Origin: Dryocola clanedunensis_A | Lineage (GTDB): Bacteria; Pseudomonadota; Gammaproteobacteria; Enterobacterales; Enterobacteriaceae | Reading direction: 5' to 3' (one strand) | Assembly: GCA_038405435.1 (NCBI GenBank) | Contig: JBBYHZ010000010.1 | Length of the DNA stretch: 64,000 nucleotides | Shown: positions 25,348 through 33,344 of the stretch, piece by piece | How positions within the stretch are numbered: position 1 is the stretch's first letter | How the letters are laid out: each line of letters begins with the position of its first letter | Translations under genes and position numbers: made by a program | The notes under the pieces: model-generated | The model's input: the letters and a program-made list of their open reading frames with translations, nothing else | What the model was told of the DNA's origin: nothing | The model's database searches: none

Positions 25348-26490
25348 ATGAACAGGATGCTGTTGTGCCTGCTGAGCGTCGGGCTCGGGCTGCCCGCGGC
25401 CGTCAGCGCCAGCGGTTTTATAGACGATACGGATGGCATGCTGGATATGAGCGAATACCTGACGGATAACCGTTACGGCTTTCTGCCCATTCCGGTGGTG
25501 ATCACCGAACCGGCTGTGGGCTACGGCGGCGGGCTGTTCGGCCTGTTCCTTCACGACACGGCGGACAGCGAAAACTCAAAGGCCAGGCAGAACGGCAAAA
25601 TGATCCCACCGGCCATGACGGCGTTCGGCGGCGGCGGGACCCAGAACGGGACGTGGTTTGTTGGCGGCGGGCACCGCCACACGTGGAATAACGACAGCAT
25701 CCGCTACCTCGTGGCGCTGGGCTATGCGGACGTCAATCTCGACATTTATTCCGGCGATACGCTGGGGTTTGGTGAGGGGAAGGGCGTCAGCACCCGGACC
25801 AAAGGCTATGGCGGTATGCAAAGGCTGCTGTTTCGGGTCAGCGATACGCCGTTCTTCGTTGGCGCGTCGCAGTTTTACGCCAATATGGATATTTCTGCGG
25901 ACAACAAAGTTATTAACCGGGCGCTGCAGCGCGTGCTGGGCGAAAACAGCACCACTTCTGCGCTTGGGCTGATGGTGCAGTACGACACGACGGATAACTT
26001 TTTTTATCCCCAGCGCGGGCTATCGGTAACGGGCCAGTACCAGTTTTACTCCAGCTTCCTGGGCGGAGATTATCGCTATAACCAGCTGTCCATCGACGGC
26101 AAATATTTTCAGCCCCTCGGTCATGATTTGACGCTGGTGCTGGCGGGGGACTACCAGTCCCTGTCGAACCGCGATGGGCATCTGCCGCCGATGGCCAGGC
26201 CCTATATCAATCTGCGGGGCATCTCGCGCTACCGCTACCAGGGCGATTACGTCAGTACGGTACAAACGCAGCTGGAATGGCAGATGACGCCGCGCTGGAC
26301 GCTGCAGGGGTTTGTCGGCGCCGGGAGCGCCAGCAAAGAGGCGGATGAGCTTTATAACCAGACGGAAGTGGCTTGGGGCGGCGGTTTTCGCTACCTGGTG
26401 GCCCGCAAGTTCGGCCTGCGCACGGGGATAGACGTCGCTTTCAGCGACAGCGAGCAGGCGGTATATTTCAATGTTGGAGCGGGTCTGTAA
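25348..26490 (+). CDS. D15/TamA-like outer-membrane barrel without POTRA (1)
   Basis: A 380-residue protein with a signal peptide (about 1-23, ending VSAS). The mature part opens PIPVVITEPAVGYGGG, the entry strand of the bacterial surface antigen D15 (Omp85) barrel, and continues as alternating beta strands ending in FNVGAGL. There are no POTRA domains. An upstream in-frame GTG (25300) and ATG (25339) are possible; 25348 gives the best signal peptide but has a weak ribosome site. It is the first of four envelope genes. Function is unknown. Confidence 0.75.
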   Translation: MNRMLLCLLSVGLGLPAAVSASGFIDDTDGMLDMSEYLTDNRYGFLPIPVVITEPAVGYGGGLFGLFLHDTADSENSKARQNGKMIPPAMTAFGGGGTQNGTWFVGGGHRHTWNNDSIRYLVALGYADVNLDIYSGDTLGFGEGKGVSTRTKGYGGMQRLLFRVSDTPFFVGASQFYANMDISADNKVINRALQRVLGENSTTSALGLMVQYDTTDNFFYPQRGLSVTGQYQFYSSFLGGDYRYNQLSIDGKYFQPLGHDLTLVLAGDYQSLSNRDGHLPPMARPYINLRGISRYRYQGDYVSTVQTQLEWQMTPRWTLQGFVGAGSASKEADELYNQTEVAWGGGFRYLVARKFGLRTGIDVAFSDSEQAVYFNVGAGL

Positions 26491-26580
26491 AGGGAGTTTA
26501 CCGCCCCAGACGATAACGCAAACATAATTAAAAACGCATGAGCTGTTCGTCCGCGTGGGCGCAGTTTCGAGAGGGTTTGG

Positions 26581-27558
26581 ATGAAGACGATATTTATGGG
26601 TAAACAGCAGTACCGGATGCTTGCACTGCCGCTGCTGCTGTTATCCGGGCATGCGCTGGCGGCGGCTGACACAGAGGCGAACTCAGAGAGCAGCACATTT
26701 CCAATCTGGGGAGATGAGGCCCGCGCGCGCGGCTACTCCATCCCGCTGCCGTTTGGGGTAAATCTCAGCTACATGAATATGCGTCAGAACGTTGACGTCG
26801 ACAGCATTACTTTTTCCGGCCTGAAGCTTGGTACGCACGCGATCCCGACCGATATGTTCAATATTGACGTCGGCAGCACCCGCGAGCGCAGCAAGACGGA
26901 GAACCTGCGTCTGGACATGTGGGTCTTTCCCTTCCTTAACGTCTACGGTCTGATTGGCTACACCAAGGGCTCATCCGTATCTAACGTTTCGGTAGATGCC
27001 GATCCTTCTTTATATACGGGTATCGACCGCATTATCGCCTCCTCGGTGCATAACCTGAATCGCAGCGGCGACCTGAAAGATATCGACTTCCAGCTGGATT
27101 TCAAAGGCCAGACCTACGGGGCCGGTTTTACCCTCGCCGGTGGCTATAAAAACTGGTTCGGCCTGGTAGACACCAACTACACCCGGACGGATTTCGATAT
27201 TCTGGATGGCGAGATCTCTGCGCTGACCGTCTCGCCGCGCGTTGGCTATCGCTTTGAGCTTCAGGGGATTTCAGGGCCATCGCACCTGAGCCTGTGGGTG
27301 GGGGCGATGTACCAGGACGTGCAGCAGGAGTTCCGGGGCAGCCTGTCCGATCTGCATATGCCCGCTCAGCTTCAGCCGCTGATCAACACGGTGAACAAGG
27401 ACGATCAGGGCCGCTTCGACGTGAAGCAGCACCTCACGTCGCCGTGGAACACGCTGCTTGGCGCACAGTATGAAATTACGCAAAACTTTAACGTGCTGAC
27501 CGAGATTGGCTTTAACGAGCGCAACAGCTTCTTCGTGGCGGGCGAATATCGATTCTGA
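26581..27558 (+). CDS. Outer-membrane beta-barrel protein, function unknown
   Basis: A 325-residue protein with a signal peptide (about 1-28, ending HALAAA). Many amphipathic strands and a final aromatic residue (FFVAGEYRF, ending in Phe) fit a barrel inserted by the Bam complex. The family is not recognised; segments such as GAGFTLAGGYKNWF are generic porin-like. GAGAGGG precedes the ATG. Its stop overlaps the next start (TGATG), and the first barrel gene ends 90 bp upstream. Confidence 0.72.
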   Translation: MKTIFMGKQQYRMLALPLLLLSGHALAAADTEANSESSTFPIWGDEARARGYSIPLPFGVNLSYMNMRQNVDVDSITFSGLKLGTHAIPTDMFNIDVGSTRERSKTENLRLDMWVFPFLNVYGLIGYTKGSSVSNVSVDADPSLYTGIDRIIASSVHNLNRSGDLKDIDFQLDFKGQTYGAGFTLAGGYKNWFGLVDTNYTRTDFDILDGEISALTVSPRVGYRFELQGISGPSHLSLWVGAMYQDVQQEFRGSLSDLHMPAQLQPLINTVNKDDQGRFDVKQHLTSPWNTLLGAQYEITQNFNVLTEIGFNERNSFFVAGEYRF

Positions 27559-28691
27559 TGAACAGATATGGAACGTTGTTCTTTGCTGTGCTGAGCCTGC
27601 TGTCCGTTTCGCAAAGTGCCCGGGGCGTGAGCCGAGAAGAAATTGACGGTTTTCTCGGCAAGCTGGGCGCGGACAATCAGTATGACGCCAGTAAGGGGAT
27701 CAACTGGAGCGTGCTGCCCGGCCCGTTTTATACCCCCGAGTTAAAACTTGGCCTCGGCGCGGCGATTGCCGGGGTTTACCGCGTCGACCCTAATGATAAA
27801 ACCACGCAAAACTCCTCGATTTCATTCACCGGGTTTGTCAGCAGCAGCGGTGCGCTTGGCGTGGGCATGAAGTCTTACACCTTCTTCAGCGGTGACAAAT
27901 GGCGCATGTTTGTCGACGGCTCGCTGGCGAATATCCCAACGGGATTCTGGGGTATCGGCTACGACGCCGCGCAGGGGAACGAACAAAAATACACGGACCA
28001 GTCCGTCAGCGTGCATCCGCAAATCATGCGTCAGATCGTTGATAACCTCTACGCAGGCGTGGGCTGGGACTATTCAACAATGCACGCAACCGAGCTGGAA
28101 GATACGCATCCGGGCGATAACTTCACCCGTTACGGCGCGGTCAAAGACTCCAAAAGCTCGGGCGTAACGGCAACGCTTAATTATGATTCGCGTGATGTCA
28201 TCACCCGGCCACGGCGCGGGCAATTTTTCAGCGCCGAATACAGCAACTTCGACCCCTCTCTCGGCTCGGATAATCACTTTACCGTTCTGCAGCTGCAATA
28301 TAATTATTACCATCCCCTGAACGAGGAGGACGTACTGGCGTTCGACCTGTGGGGACGTTTTTCTCGTGGGGATGTGCCGTGGGATCGCCTGTCTGAACTC
28401 GGGGACGACAAGCGCATGCGGGGCTACTACCAGGGGCGCTATCGCGATAAAGACGTGGTCAGCACCCAGCTGGAATACCGCAAAAAGCTCGACTGGCGAA
28501 ATGGCTACGTGCTCTGGCTGGGAATGGGTGCGCTGGGAGGCAGCACGGGCGATCTGCTGGATAACGCGCCGCTGCCAACCACGGGCGTCGGCTACCGCTT
28601 CGAGGTAAAACCAGACATGAACATTCGTCTTGATTTAGGATTTGGGAAAGAGAGCGCCGGATTTTACTTCCAGGTCGCGGAGGCATTTTAA
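27558..28691 (+). CDS. D15/TamA-like outer-membrane barrel without POTRA (2)
   Basis: A 377-residue protein with a signal peptide (about 1-23). The mature part has LPGPFYTPELKLGLGAA, the typical first barrel strand of surface antigen D15 proteins, later ITRPRRGQFFSAEYS, and ends in FQVAEAF. No POTRA domain is visible. It is translationally coupled to both neighbours (TGATG and TAATG). It is clearly a relative of the first barrel gene in this operon, but not a recent duplicate. Confidence 0.77.
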   Translation: MNRYGTLFFAVLSLLSVSQSARGVSREEIDGFLGKLGADNQYDASKGINWSVLPGPFYTPELKLGLGAAIAGVYRVDPNDKTTQNSSISFTGFVSSSGALGVGMKSYTFFSGDKWRMFVDGSLANIPTGFWGIGYDAAQGNEQKYTDQSVSVHPQIMRQIVDNLYAGVGWDYSTMHATELEDTHPGDNFTRYGAVKDSKSSGVTATLNYDSRDVITRPRRGQFFSAEYSNFDPSLGSDNHFTVLQLQYNYYHPLNEEDVLAFDLWGRFSRGDVPWDRLSELGDDKRMRGYYQGRYRDKDVVSTQLEYRKKLDWRNGYVLWLGMGALGGSTGDLLDNAPLPTTGVGYRFEVKPDMNIRLDLGFGKESAGFYFQVAEAF

Positions 28692-29812
28692 TGCGGGTAT
28701 GGCTTTTCACACTGCTGCTTGGCATCACAACCTTAAGCTACGGCGCTCAACCGCCCGTTGCGGATATTTTACCCATCGAACAGGCGAGGCGCGCCTGGCC
28801 GGTAGTGGAAAACCTTACCCCGCCGGAGTCCTTGCGCCCCTGCTGCGCGTTCGGCTATGACCTGCACGTTCGGGCAATCGGCGTGCCTATTCCGATCTAC
28901 CAGATTGGCAACGTCCTGACGGTATCGACCCTCGGCCACCACCACTACAACGACAGCGCGTTTGGGGCGGTTAAAAATATCGTCGGCCTAAGCGACGAGA
29001 AAAGCGGCCTTATCTACACCCACCGTGGCGGTTTTATTGATATTGCCCACGTGCGCGATACCGCCGACAACACGCTCTATCTCTTCTCGCAAATCCATGC
29101 GCTGCTGGGCCAGGACCAGCGAATATTCTTCAGCGAAGAGCTTGGCCTGCGGCGTATCCAGCTGCAAGCTTTTACCCCGCCAGCCGCGATGGCGGAGCGT
29201 TACAGCCTCGCCGCATGGCTGGCGGGCCACCTGGCATTTCAGATGGCCCAGTGGCATGAAGTTGCCCAGTGGTACGGCTTCCAGTCCGTCCCCGGTTTCT
29301 CTGAAGAGATCTCCGCTTTCTCGCCGGAAGATCTTTACTCCAACCTGCTCGGCGCACGTCTGGCAATCAATGTGATTTTGCAGGGCCAGGCCGGTTCCGT
29401 TGAAGCCTACGATCGCGCGATGGATAAAGCTCTGCACTCTGCGCTGATACAGCTAGGGGCGGTAAACAAAGAAGAGACCGAAAAAGAGTTCCGCGACCTG
29501 GACGGCGACTGGTGGAACAGCAAGCGCCGTGTGCCGGATAAATTCCTGGTGCTGAACCGCAATTACGATCTGAGCGAAAACCGCCTGCCAACGGAGGTCC
29601 CATTCGAGCAGGCGGAACGCTACCGGCTGGTGATGCCCGCGACGGTGGCTGGCATGACGCTGAGCAGCCTCGGGGAGTTACAAATCCATAAAGGCAGCAA
29701 GATGAAGGGGCTGAAAGCGCCGGACGGTTTTTATACGCCGCCACAGTTTAAAGCGCTGGCGGAGCAGGCAAAGCAGGCCGATCAGATACAGCTGCAGAGA
29801 ATGAATAAATAG
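28691..29812 (+). CDS. DUF4056 secreted protein
   Basis: A 373-residue protein with a signal peptide (1-18, ending LSYG). It has the conserved pattern of DUF4056: a Cys pair (51-52), HHH (83-85), HRGGFIDIAHVRD (111-123) and WHEVAQWYG (188-196). The His/Asp/Glu set looks like a metal or hydrolase active site, but no activity is established to my knowledge. It ends the four-gene operon and is followed by a REP-like hairpin and a terminator. Confidence 0.78.
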   Translation: MRVWLFTLLLGITTLSYGAQPPVADILPIEQARRAWPVVENLTPPESLRPCCAFGYDLHVRAIGVPIPIYQIGNVLTVSTLGHHHYNDSAFGAVKNIVGLSDEKSGLIYTHRGGFIDIAHVRDTADNTLYLFSQIHALLGQDQRIFFSEELGLRRIQLQAFTPPAAMAERYSLAAWLAGHLAFQMAQWHEVAQWYGFQSVPGFSEEISAFSPEDLYSNLLGARLAINVILQGQAGSVEAYDRAMDKALHSALIQLGAVNKEETEKEFRDLDGDWWNSKRRVPDKFLVLNRNYDLSENRLPTEVPFEQAERYRLVMPATVAGMTLSSLGELQIHKGSKMKGLKAPDGFYTPPQFKALAEQAKQADQIQLQRMNK

Positions 29813-29860
29813 CCTCAGCGCCATCCACCGTTGTTGACCGACCTGCTGGTTTTGGGGTTT

Positions 29861-29891
29861 GTAGGGGGGATAAGCGCAAGCGCCATCCACC
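29861..29891. repeat. REP-like hairpin with 12-bp direct repeat
   Basis: GTAGGGGGGATAAGCGC and GCGCCATCCACC can fold as a REP unit. GCGCCATCCACC also occurs at 29818-29829, giving two direct copies 62 bp apart, downstream of the envelope operon. Confidence 0.55.
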
Positions 29892-29897
29892 AAAGTA

Positions 29898-29923
29898 GGG
29901 CCTCTGCCAGGAGGCCCTTTTCT
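29898..29923 (+). terminator. Terminator of the envelope operon
   Basis: GGGCCTC, a TGCCAG loop and GAGGCCC are followed by TTTTCT. It lies after the DUF4056 gene and directly abuts the convergent yghU stop codon. Confidence 0.85.
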
Positions 29924-29924
29924 G

Positions 29925-30788
29925 TCAGGCCAGTTTATCCTGGGCACGCAGTTCAAAATCCGAAGCGTCGTGGCGTTCGTGCAGCTGCTCTGAAGGTTCA
30001 CCCCAGGTGCGGTTAACCATGCGTCCTCGCTTCACTGCCGGGCGGGTTGCCACTTCGTCCGCCCAGCGCTGGAAGTGCTTATATGAGGCGACGTCGAGGA
30101 ATTCCGCTGAATCATACAGGCCGCCTTTTGCCAGCGCGCCGTACCACGGCCAGATTGCCATATCCGCAATGGAATACTCATCGCCCGCAATAAAGCGGTG
30201 GTCGGCCAGCTGGCGATCCAGCACGTCTAGCTGGCGCTTGGTTTCCATTGCAAAGCGGTTGATGGCGTATTCGATTTTCACCGGCGCGTAGTGGAAGAAG
30301 TGGCCGAAACCGCCGCCCAGATAAGGCGCGGAGCCCTGCAGCCAGAACAGCCAGTTCAGCGTCTCGGTGCGGGCGGCAGCGTCTTTCGGCAGGAAGTGTC
30401 CGAACTTCTCGGCCAGATAGAGCAGAATCGAACCGGACTCGAAGACGCGAACCGGCGGGGTGGCCGAGTTATCAAGCAGCGCCGGAATCTTCGAGTTAGG
30501 ATTTACTTCCACGAACCCGCTGGAGAACTGATCGCCTTCGCCAATACGGATTAAGTGCGCGTCGTACTCCGCTCCGCTGACGCCGAGCGCCAGCAGCTCT
30601 TCAAGCAGAATCGTCACTTTCTGGCCGTTTGGCGTACCGAGGGAATAGAGCTGCAGCGGATGTTTACCGACCGGCAGCGTTTTTTCATGCGTTGGTCCGG
30701 CGACCGGACGGTTGATATTGGAAAACTGCCCGGCTTCGGATTTGTTCCAGGTCCACACTTTCGGTGGCTGATAGTTATTTTCGGACAT
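29925..30788 (-). CDS. yghU: GSH-dependent disulfide-bond oxidoreductase YghU
   Basis: A 287-residue glutathione-transferase-fold protein, nearly colinear with E. coli YghU (YQPPKVWTWNKSEAG, GPTHEKTLPVGKHPLQLYSLGTP). The thioredoxin-like N-terminal half includes NPNSKIPALLD, the glutathione site, and the helical half includes GDEYSIADMAIWPW. YghU reduces organic disulfides and hydroperoxides using two bound glutathiones. E. coli has it elsewhere on the chromosome, so its position beside ychF is lineage-specific. Confidence 0.93.
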   Translation of the reverse strand: MSENNYQPPKVWTWNKSEAGQFSNINRPVAGPTHEKTLPVGKHPLQLYSLGTPNGQKVTILLEELLALGVSGAEYDAHLIRIGEGDQFSSGFVEVNPNSKIPALLDNSATPPVRVFESGSILLYLAEKFGHFLPKDAAARTETLNWLFWLQGSAPYLGGGFGHFFHYAPVKIEYAINRFAMETKRQLDVLDRQLADHRFIAGDEYSIADMAIWPWYGALAKGGLYDSAEFLDVASYKHFQRWADEVATRPAVKRGRMVNRTWGEPSEQLHERHDASDFELRAQDKLA

Positions 30789-30879
30789 GCTGTTGGCCTG
30801 CCTTTTGTCGTTGGAGTTTACTCAGGCAGATCAGTTTATGCCATCCCCGGGCTTCTGGCGAAATTAGCTTTTCAGCCAT

Positions 30880-30910
30880 AAAAAAATCCACGCCTGAGCG
30901 TGGATTTTTC
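30880..30910 (-). terminator. ychF terminator
   Basis: AAAAAAATCCACGC, a CTGA loop and GCGTGGATTTTT form a stem with U-runs in both directions. It lies just after the ychF stop codon. Confidence 0.88.
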
Positions 30911-30926
30911 GTAACGGGAAAGAGGA

Positions 30927-32018
30927 TTAGACGTTGAACAGGAAGTTCATCACGTCGCCATCTTTCACGATGTAGTCTTTGCCTTCCGCACGCATCTTGC
31001 CTGCTTCCTTCGCGCCTTGCTCACCTTTGTAGGTGATAAAGTCTTCGTACGCGATGGTTTGCGCGCGGATGAAGCCTTTTTCGAAGTCGGTGTGGATCTT
31101 ACCTGCCGCCTGCGGCGCGGTGGCGCCAACCGGGATTGTCCATGCGCGGACTTCTTTTACGCCAGCGGTGAAATAGGTTTGCAGGTTCAGCAGTTCGTAA
31201 CCGGCGCGGATTACGCGGTTCAGGCCCGGCTCTTCCAGACCCATTTCGGCCATGAACTCGTCACGGTCGGCGTCGTCCAGCTCGGCGATATCAGACTCAA
31301 CCGCTGCGCAAACCGCCACCACCACGGAGCCTTCGGCCGCCGCGATTTCACGGACTTTGTCCAGGTACGGGTTGTTCTCGTAGCCGTCTTCATTGACGTT
31401 GGCGATGTACATGGTTGGCTTCAGGGTCAGGAAGCTCAGGTATTTGATTGCCGCTTTGTCTTCTTCGCTCAGGTTCAGCGCGCGCAGCATACCGGCGTTT
31501 TCCAGCTGTGGCAGGCATTTCTCCAGCGCGGCCAGCTCGGCTTTTGCGTCTTTGTCGCCGCCCTTAGCTTTCTTCTGAATGCGGTGCATAGCGCGTTCAC
31601 AGGTGTCCAGGTCGGAGAGGGCCAGCTCGGTGTTGATCACCTCGATGTCGTCCGCCGGGTCAACCTTGTTGTTCACGTGAATGATGTTGTCATTCTCGAA
31701 GCAGCGCACCACGTGGCCGATAGCTTCGGTTTCACGGATGTTGGTCAGGAACTGGTTGCCCAGGCCTTCACCTTTAGACGCGCCTTTTACCAGGCCGGCG
31801 ATATCCACGAATTCCATAGTGGTAGGCAGGATACGCTGAGGTTTTACGATTTCGGCCAGCTTGTCCAGGCGTGGGTCCGGCATCGGCACCACGCCGGTGT
31901 TCGGCTCAATGGTACAGAACGGGAAGTTTGCTGCTTCAATTCCCGCCTTGGTGAGCGCGTTGAACAGGGTGGATTTACCGACGTTCGGCAAGCCGACGAT
32001 ACCGCATTTGAATCCCAT
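30927..32018 (-). CDS. ychF: Ribosome-associated ATPase YchF (OLA1 family)
   Basis: A 363-residue Obg-family P-loop protein. It has the G1 motif GLPNVGKSTLF (8-18) and G3 DIAGLV; the G4 position reads NVNEDG rather than NKxD, which explains ATP preference. A TGS domain follows near the C-terminus (LQTYFTAGVKEVRAWTI). YchF binds ribosomes and dampens the oxidative stress response. It follows pth on the same strand, as in E. coli. Confidence 0.97.
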   Translation of the reverse strand: MGFKCGIVGLPNVGKSTLFNALTKAGIEAANFPFCTIEPNTGVVPMPDPRLDKLAEIVKPQRILPTTMEFVDIAGLVKGASKGEGLGNQFLTNIRETEAIGHVVRCFENDNIIHVNNKVDPADDIEVINTELALSDLDTCERAMHRIQKKAKGGDKDAKAELAALEKCLPQLENAGMLRALNLSEEDKAAIKYLSFLTLKPTMYIANVNEDGYENNPYLDKVREIAAAEGSVVVAVCAAVESDIAELDDADRDEFMAEMGLEEPGLNRVIRAGYELLNLQTYFTAGVKEVRAWTIPVGATAPQAAGKIHTDFEKGFIRAQTIAYEDFITYKGEQGAKEAGKMRAEGKDYIVKDGDVMNFLFNV

Positions 32019-32154
32019 GGTTTAAATCACCTTAATAGCTTTGATATCAATGAGTTAATGTTAACTCAATGAAAAAATGGAAATAACTTTGCCTATTATA
32101 CACCTAAACTGTTTTAAAGGTGCGTGGAAATGGCGCGGCCCGGGGCGCGCAGCC

Positions 32155-32739
32155 TTACTGAGCTTTAAAAGCGTGCAGGCGGTTGGTCGCCTTGGTCAGG
32201 CCTTCTTTCAGCCAGACTTCCGTGCAGCGTGCCGCTTCGTCTACCGCGTCATCGATAAGCTTCTGCTCGCTGACCGGCGGCTTGCCCAGCACAAAGCCGA
32301 CAACTTTGTTTTTATCGCCCGGATGGCCAATTCCCAGCCGTAAGCGGTGAAAGTTCGGGTTATTGCCCAGTTTGTTAATAATGTCTTTCAGGCCGTTATG
32401 GCCGCCGTGGCCGCCACCGAGCTTAAATTTTGCCACGCCCGGCGGCAGATCCAGCTCGTCGTGGGCAACGAGGATTTCGTCCGGCGCGATGCGGAAGAAG
32501 GTCGCCATCGCGCTGACCGCTTTGCCGCTCAGGTTCATAAACGTGGTTGGCACCAGCAGGCGAACGTCCTCACCGGCCAGGCTAATGCGCGCGGTGTAGC
32601 CAAAAAACTTCGCTTCTTCTTTCAGCGACTGGTTATGGCGTTCGGCCAGCAGATCAACATACCAGGCCCCGGCGTTGTGGCGGGTTGCCGCGTATTCCGC
32701 ACCCGGATTGGCCAGGCCGACAATCAATTTAATACTCAC
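32155..32739 (-). CDS. pth: Peptidyl-tRNA hydrolase
   Basis: A 194-residue enzyme, the same length as E. coli Pth, that recycles peptidyl-tRNA dropped from ribosomes. The catalytic His is in AATRHNAGAWY (near 20) and the Asp in VAHDELDLPPG (near 93); HGGHNGLKDI is the family signature. It lies upstream of ychF with a 136-bp gap and is divergent from ychH. Confidence 0.97.
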   Translation of the reverse strand: MSIKLIVGLANPGAEYAATRHNAGAWYVDLLAERHNQSLKEEAKFFGYTARISLAGEDVRLLVPTTFMNLSGKAVSAMATFFRIAPDEILVAHDELDLPPGVAKFKLGGGHGGHNGLKDIINKLGNNPNFHRLRLGIGHPGDKNKVVGFVLGKPPVSEQKLIDDAVDEAARCTEVWLKEGLTKATNRLHAFKAQ

Positions 32740-32912
32740 GTTTTCTTTCCTGAAAGCAGACTCAAGCCGCGTAGTTTACTGCGCCGCCGCCGTGATGACA
32801 AAGCGCAATGCGCGGCTGGCTTAATTAATGAATAGTTCAGTCCCTGAACAATTAGAATTTCATGCTATTCAGCAGCTTATTTGTAAATTTTTGTCATAAT
32901 TTCATTCGTAAT

Positions 32913-32956
32913 TGCGATCGCTATCGCATATAGCAAGCGGCAGTGTTGTCTATACT
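32913..32956 (+). promoter_or_regulatory. CRP-dependent promoter of ychH
   Basis: TGCGATCGCTATCGCA (32913-32928) matches four of five bases in each CRP half-site. TATACT (32951-32956) is a good -10. A start near 32962 would place the CRP site at about -41.5, a class II arrangement. E. coli ychH is a reported CRP target. Confidence 0.6.
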
Positions 32957-33014
32957 TTACACACAAGGAGAGGGGATATTCCCCGCCGACCCAGGATCCA
33001 TCCGGAGGTGACAC

Positions 33015-33293
33015 ATGAAACGCAGAAACGCTTCGTTACTCGGTAATATTCTCATGGGGTTGGGGTTGTTCGTCATGGTGGGTGGCGTTGGTTACTCCAT
33101 TCTGAACCAGTTGCCTCAGTTCAATTTCCCACAGATCTTCGCCCACGGAGCCGTGCTTAGCATCTTTGTCGGCGCGGTGCTCTGGCTTGCCGGCGCGCGC
33201 GCGGGCGGACGTGAACAGGTCTGCGACCGCTACTGGTGGATACGCCATTATGACAAACGCTGCCGCCGCGACGAGCAGCATCGCCACAGTTAA
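33015..33293 (+). CDS. ychH: Stress-induced inner-membrane protein YchH
   Basis: A 92-residue protein with two membrane helices (about 9-29 and 41-63) and a basic tail containing CDRYWWIRHYDKRCRR, matching E. coli YchH. It is linked to stress tolerance and biofilm phenotypes in E. coli; the molecular role is unknown. GGAGG precedes the ATG. Confidence 0.93.
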   Translation: MKRRNASLLGNILMGLGLFVMVGGVGYSILNQLPQFNFPQIFAHGAVLSIFVGAVLWLAGARAGGREQVCDRYWWIRHYDKRCRRDEQHRHS

Positions 33294-33308
33294 GTAGTAA
33301 GCGGAATT

Positions 33309-33341
33309 AAAAAAAGCTCAGCTAAATTGCTGAGCTTTTTT
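33309..33341. terminator. Bidirectional terminator between ychH and dauA
   Basis: AAAAAAGCTCAGC, a TAAATT loop and GCTGAGCTTTTTT form a stem with A and T runs on both sides, placed between convergent genes. Confidence 0.9.
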
Positions 33342-33344
33342 GTG

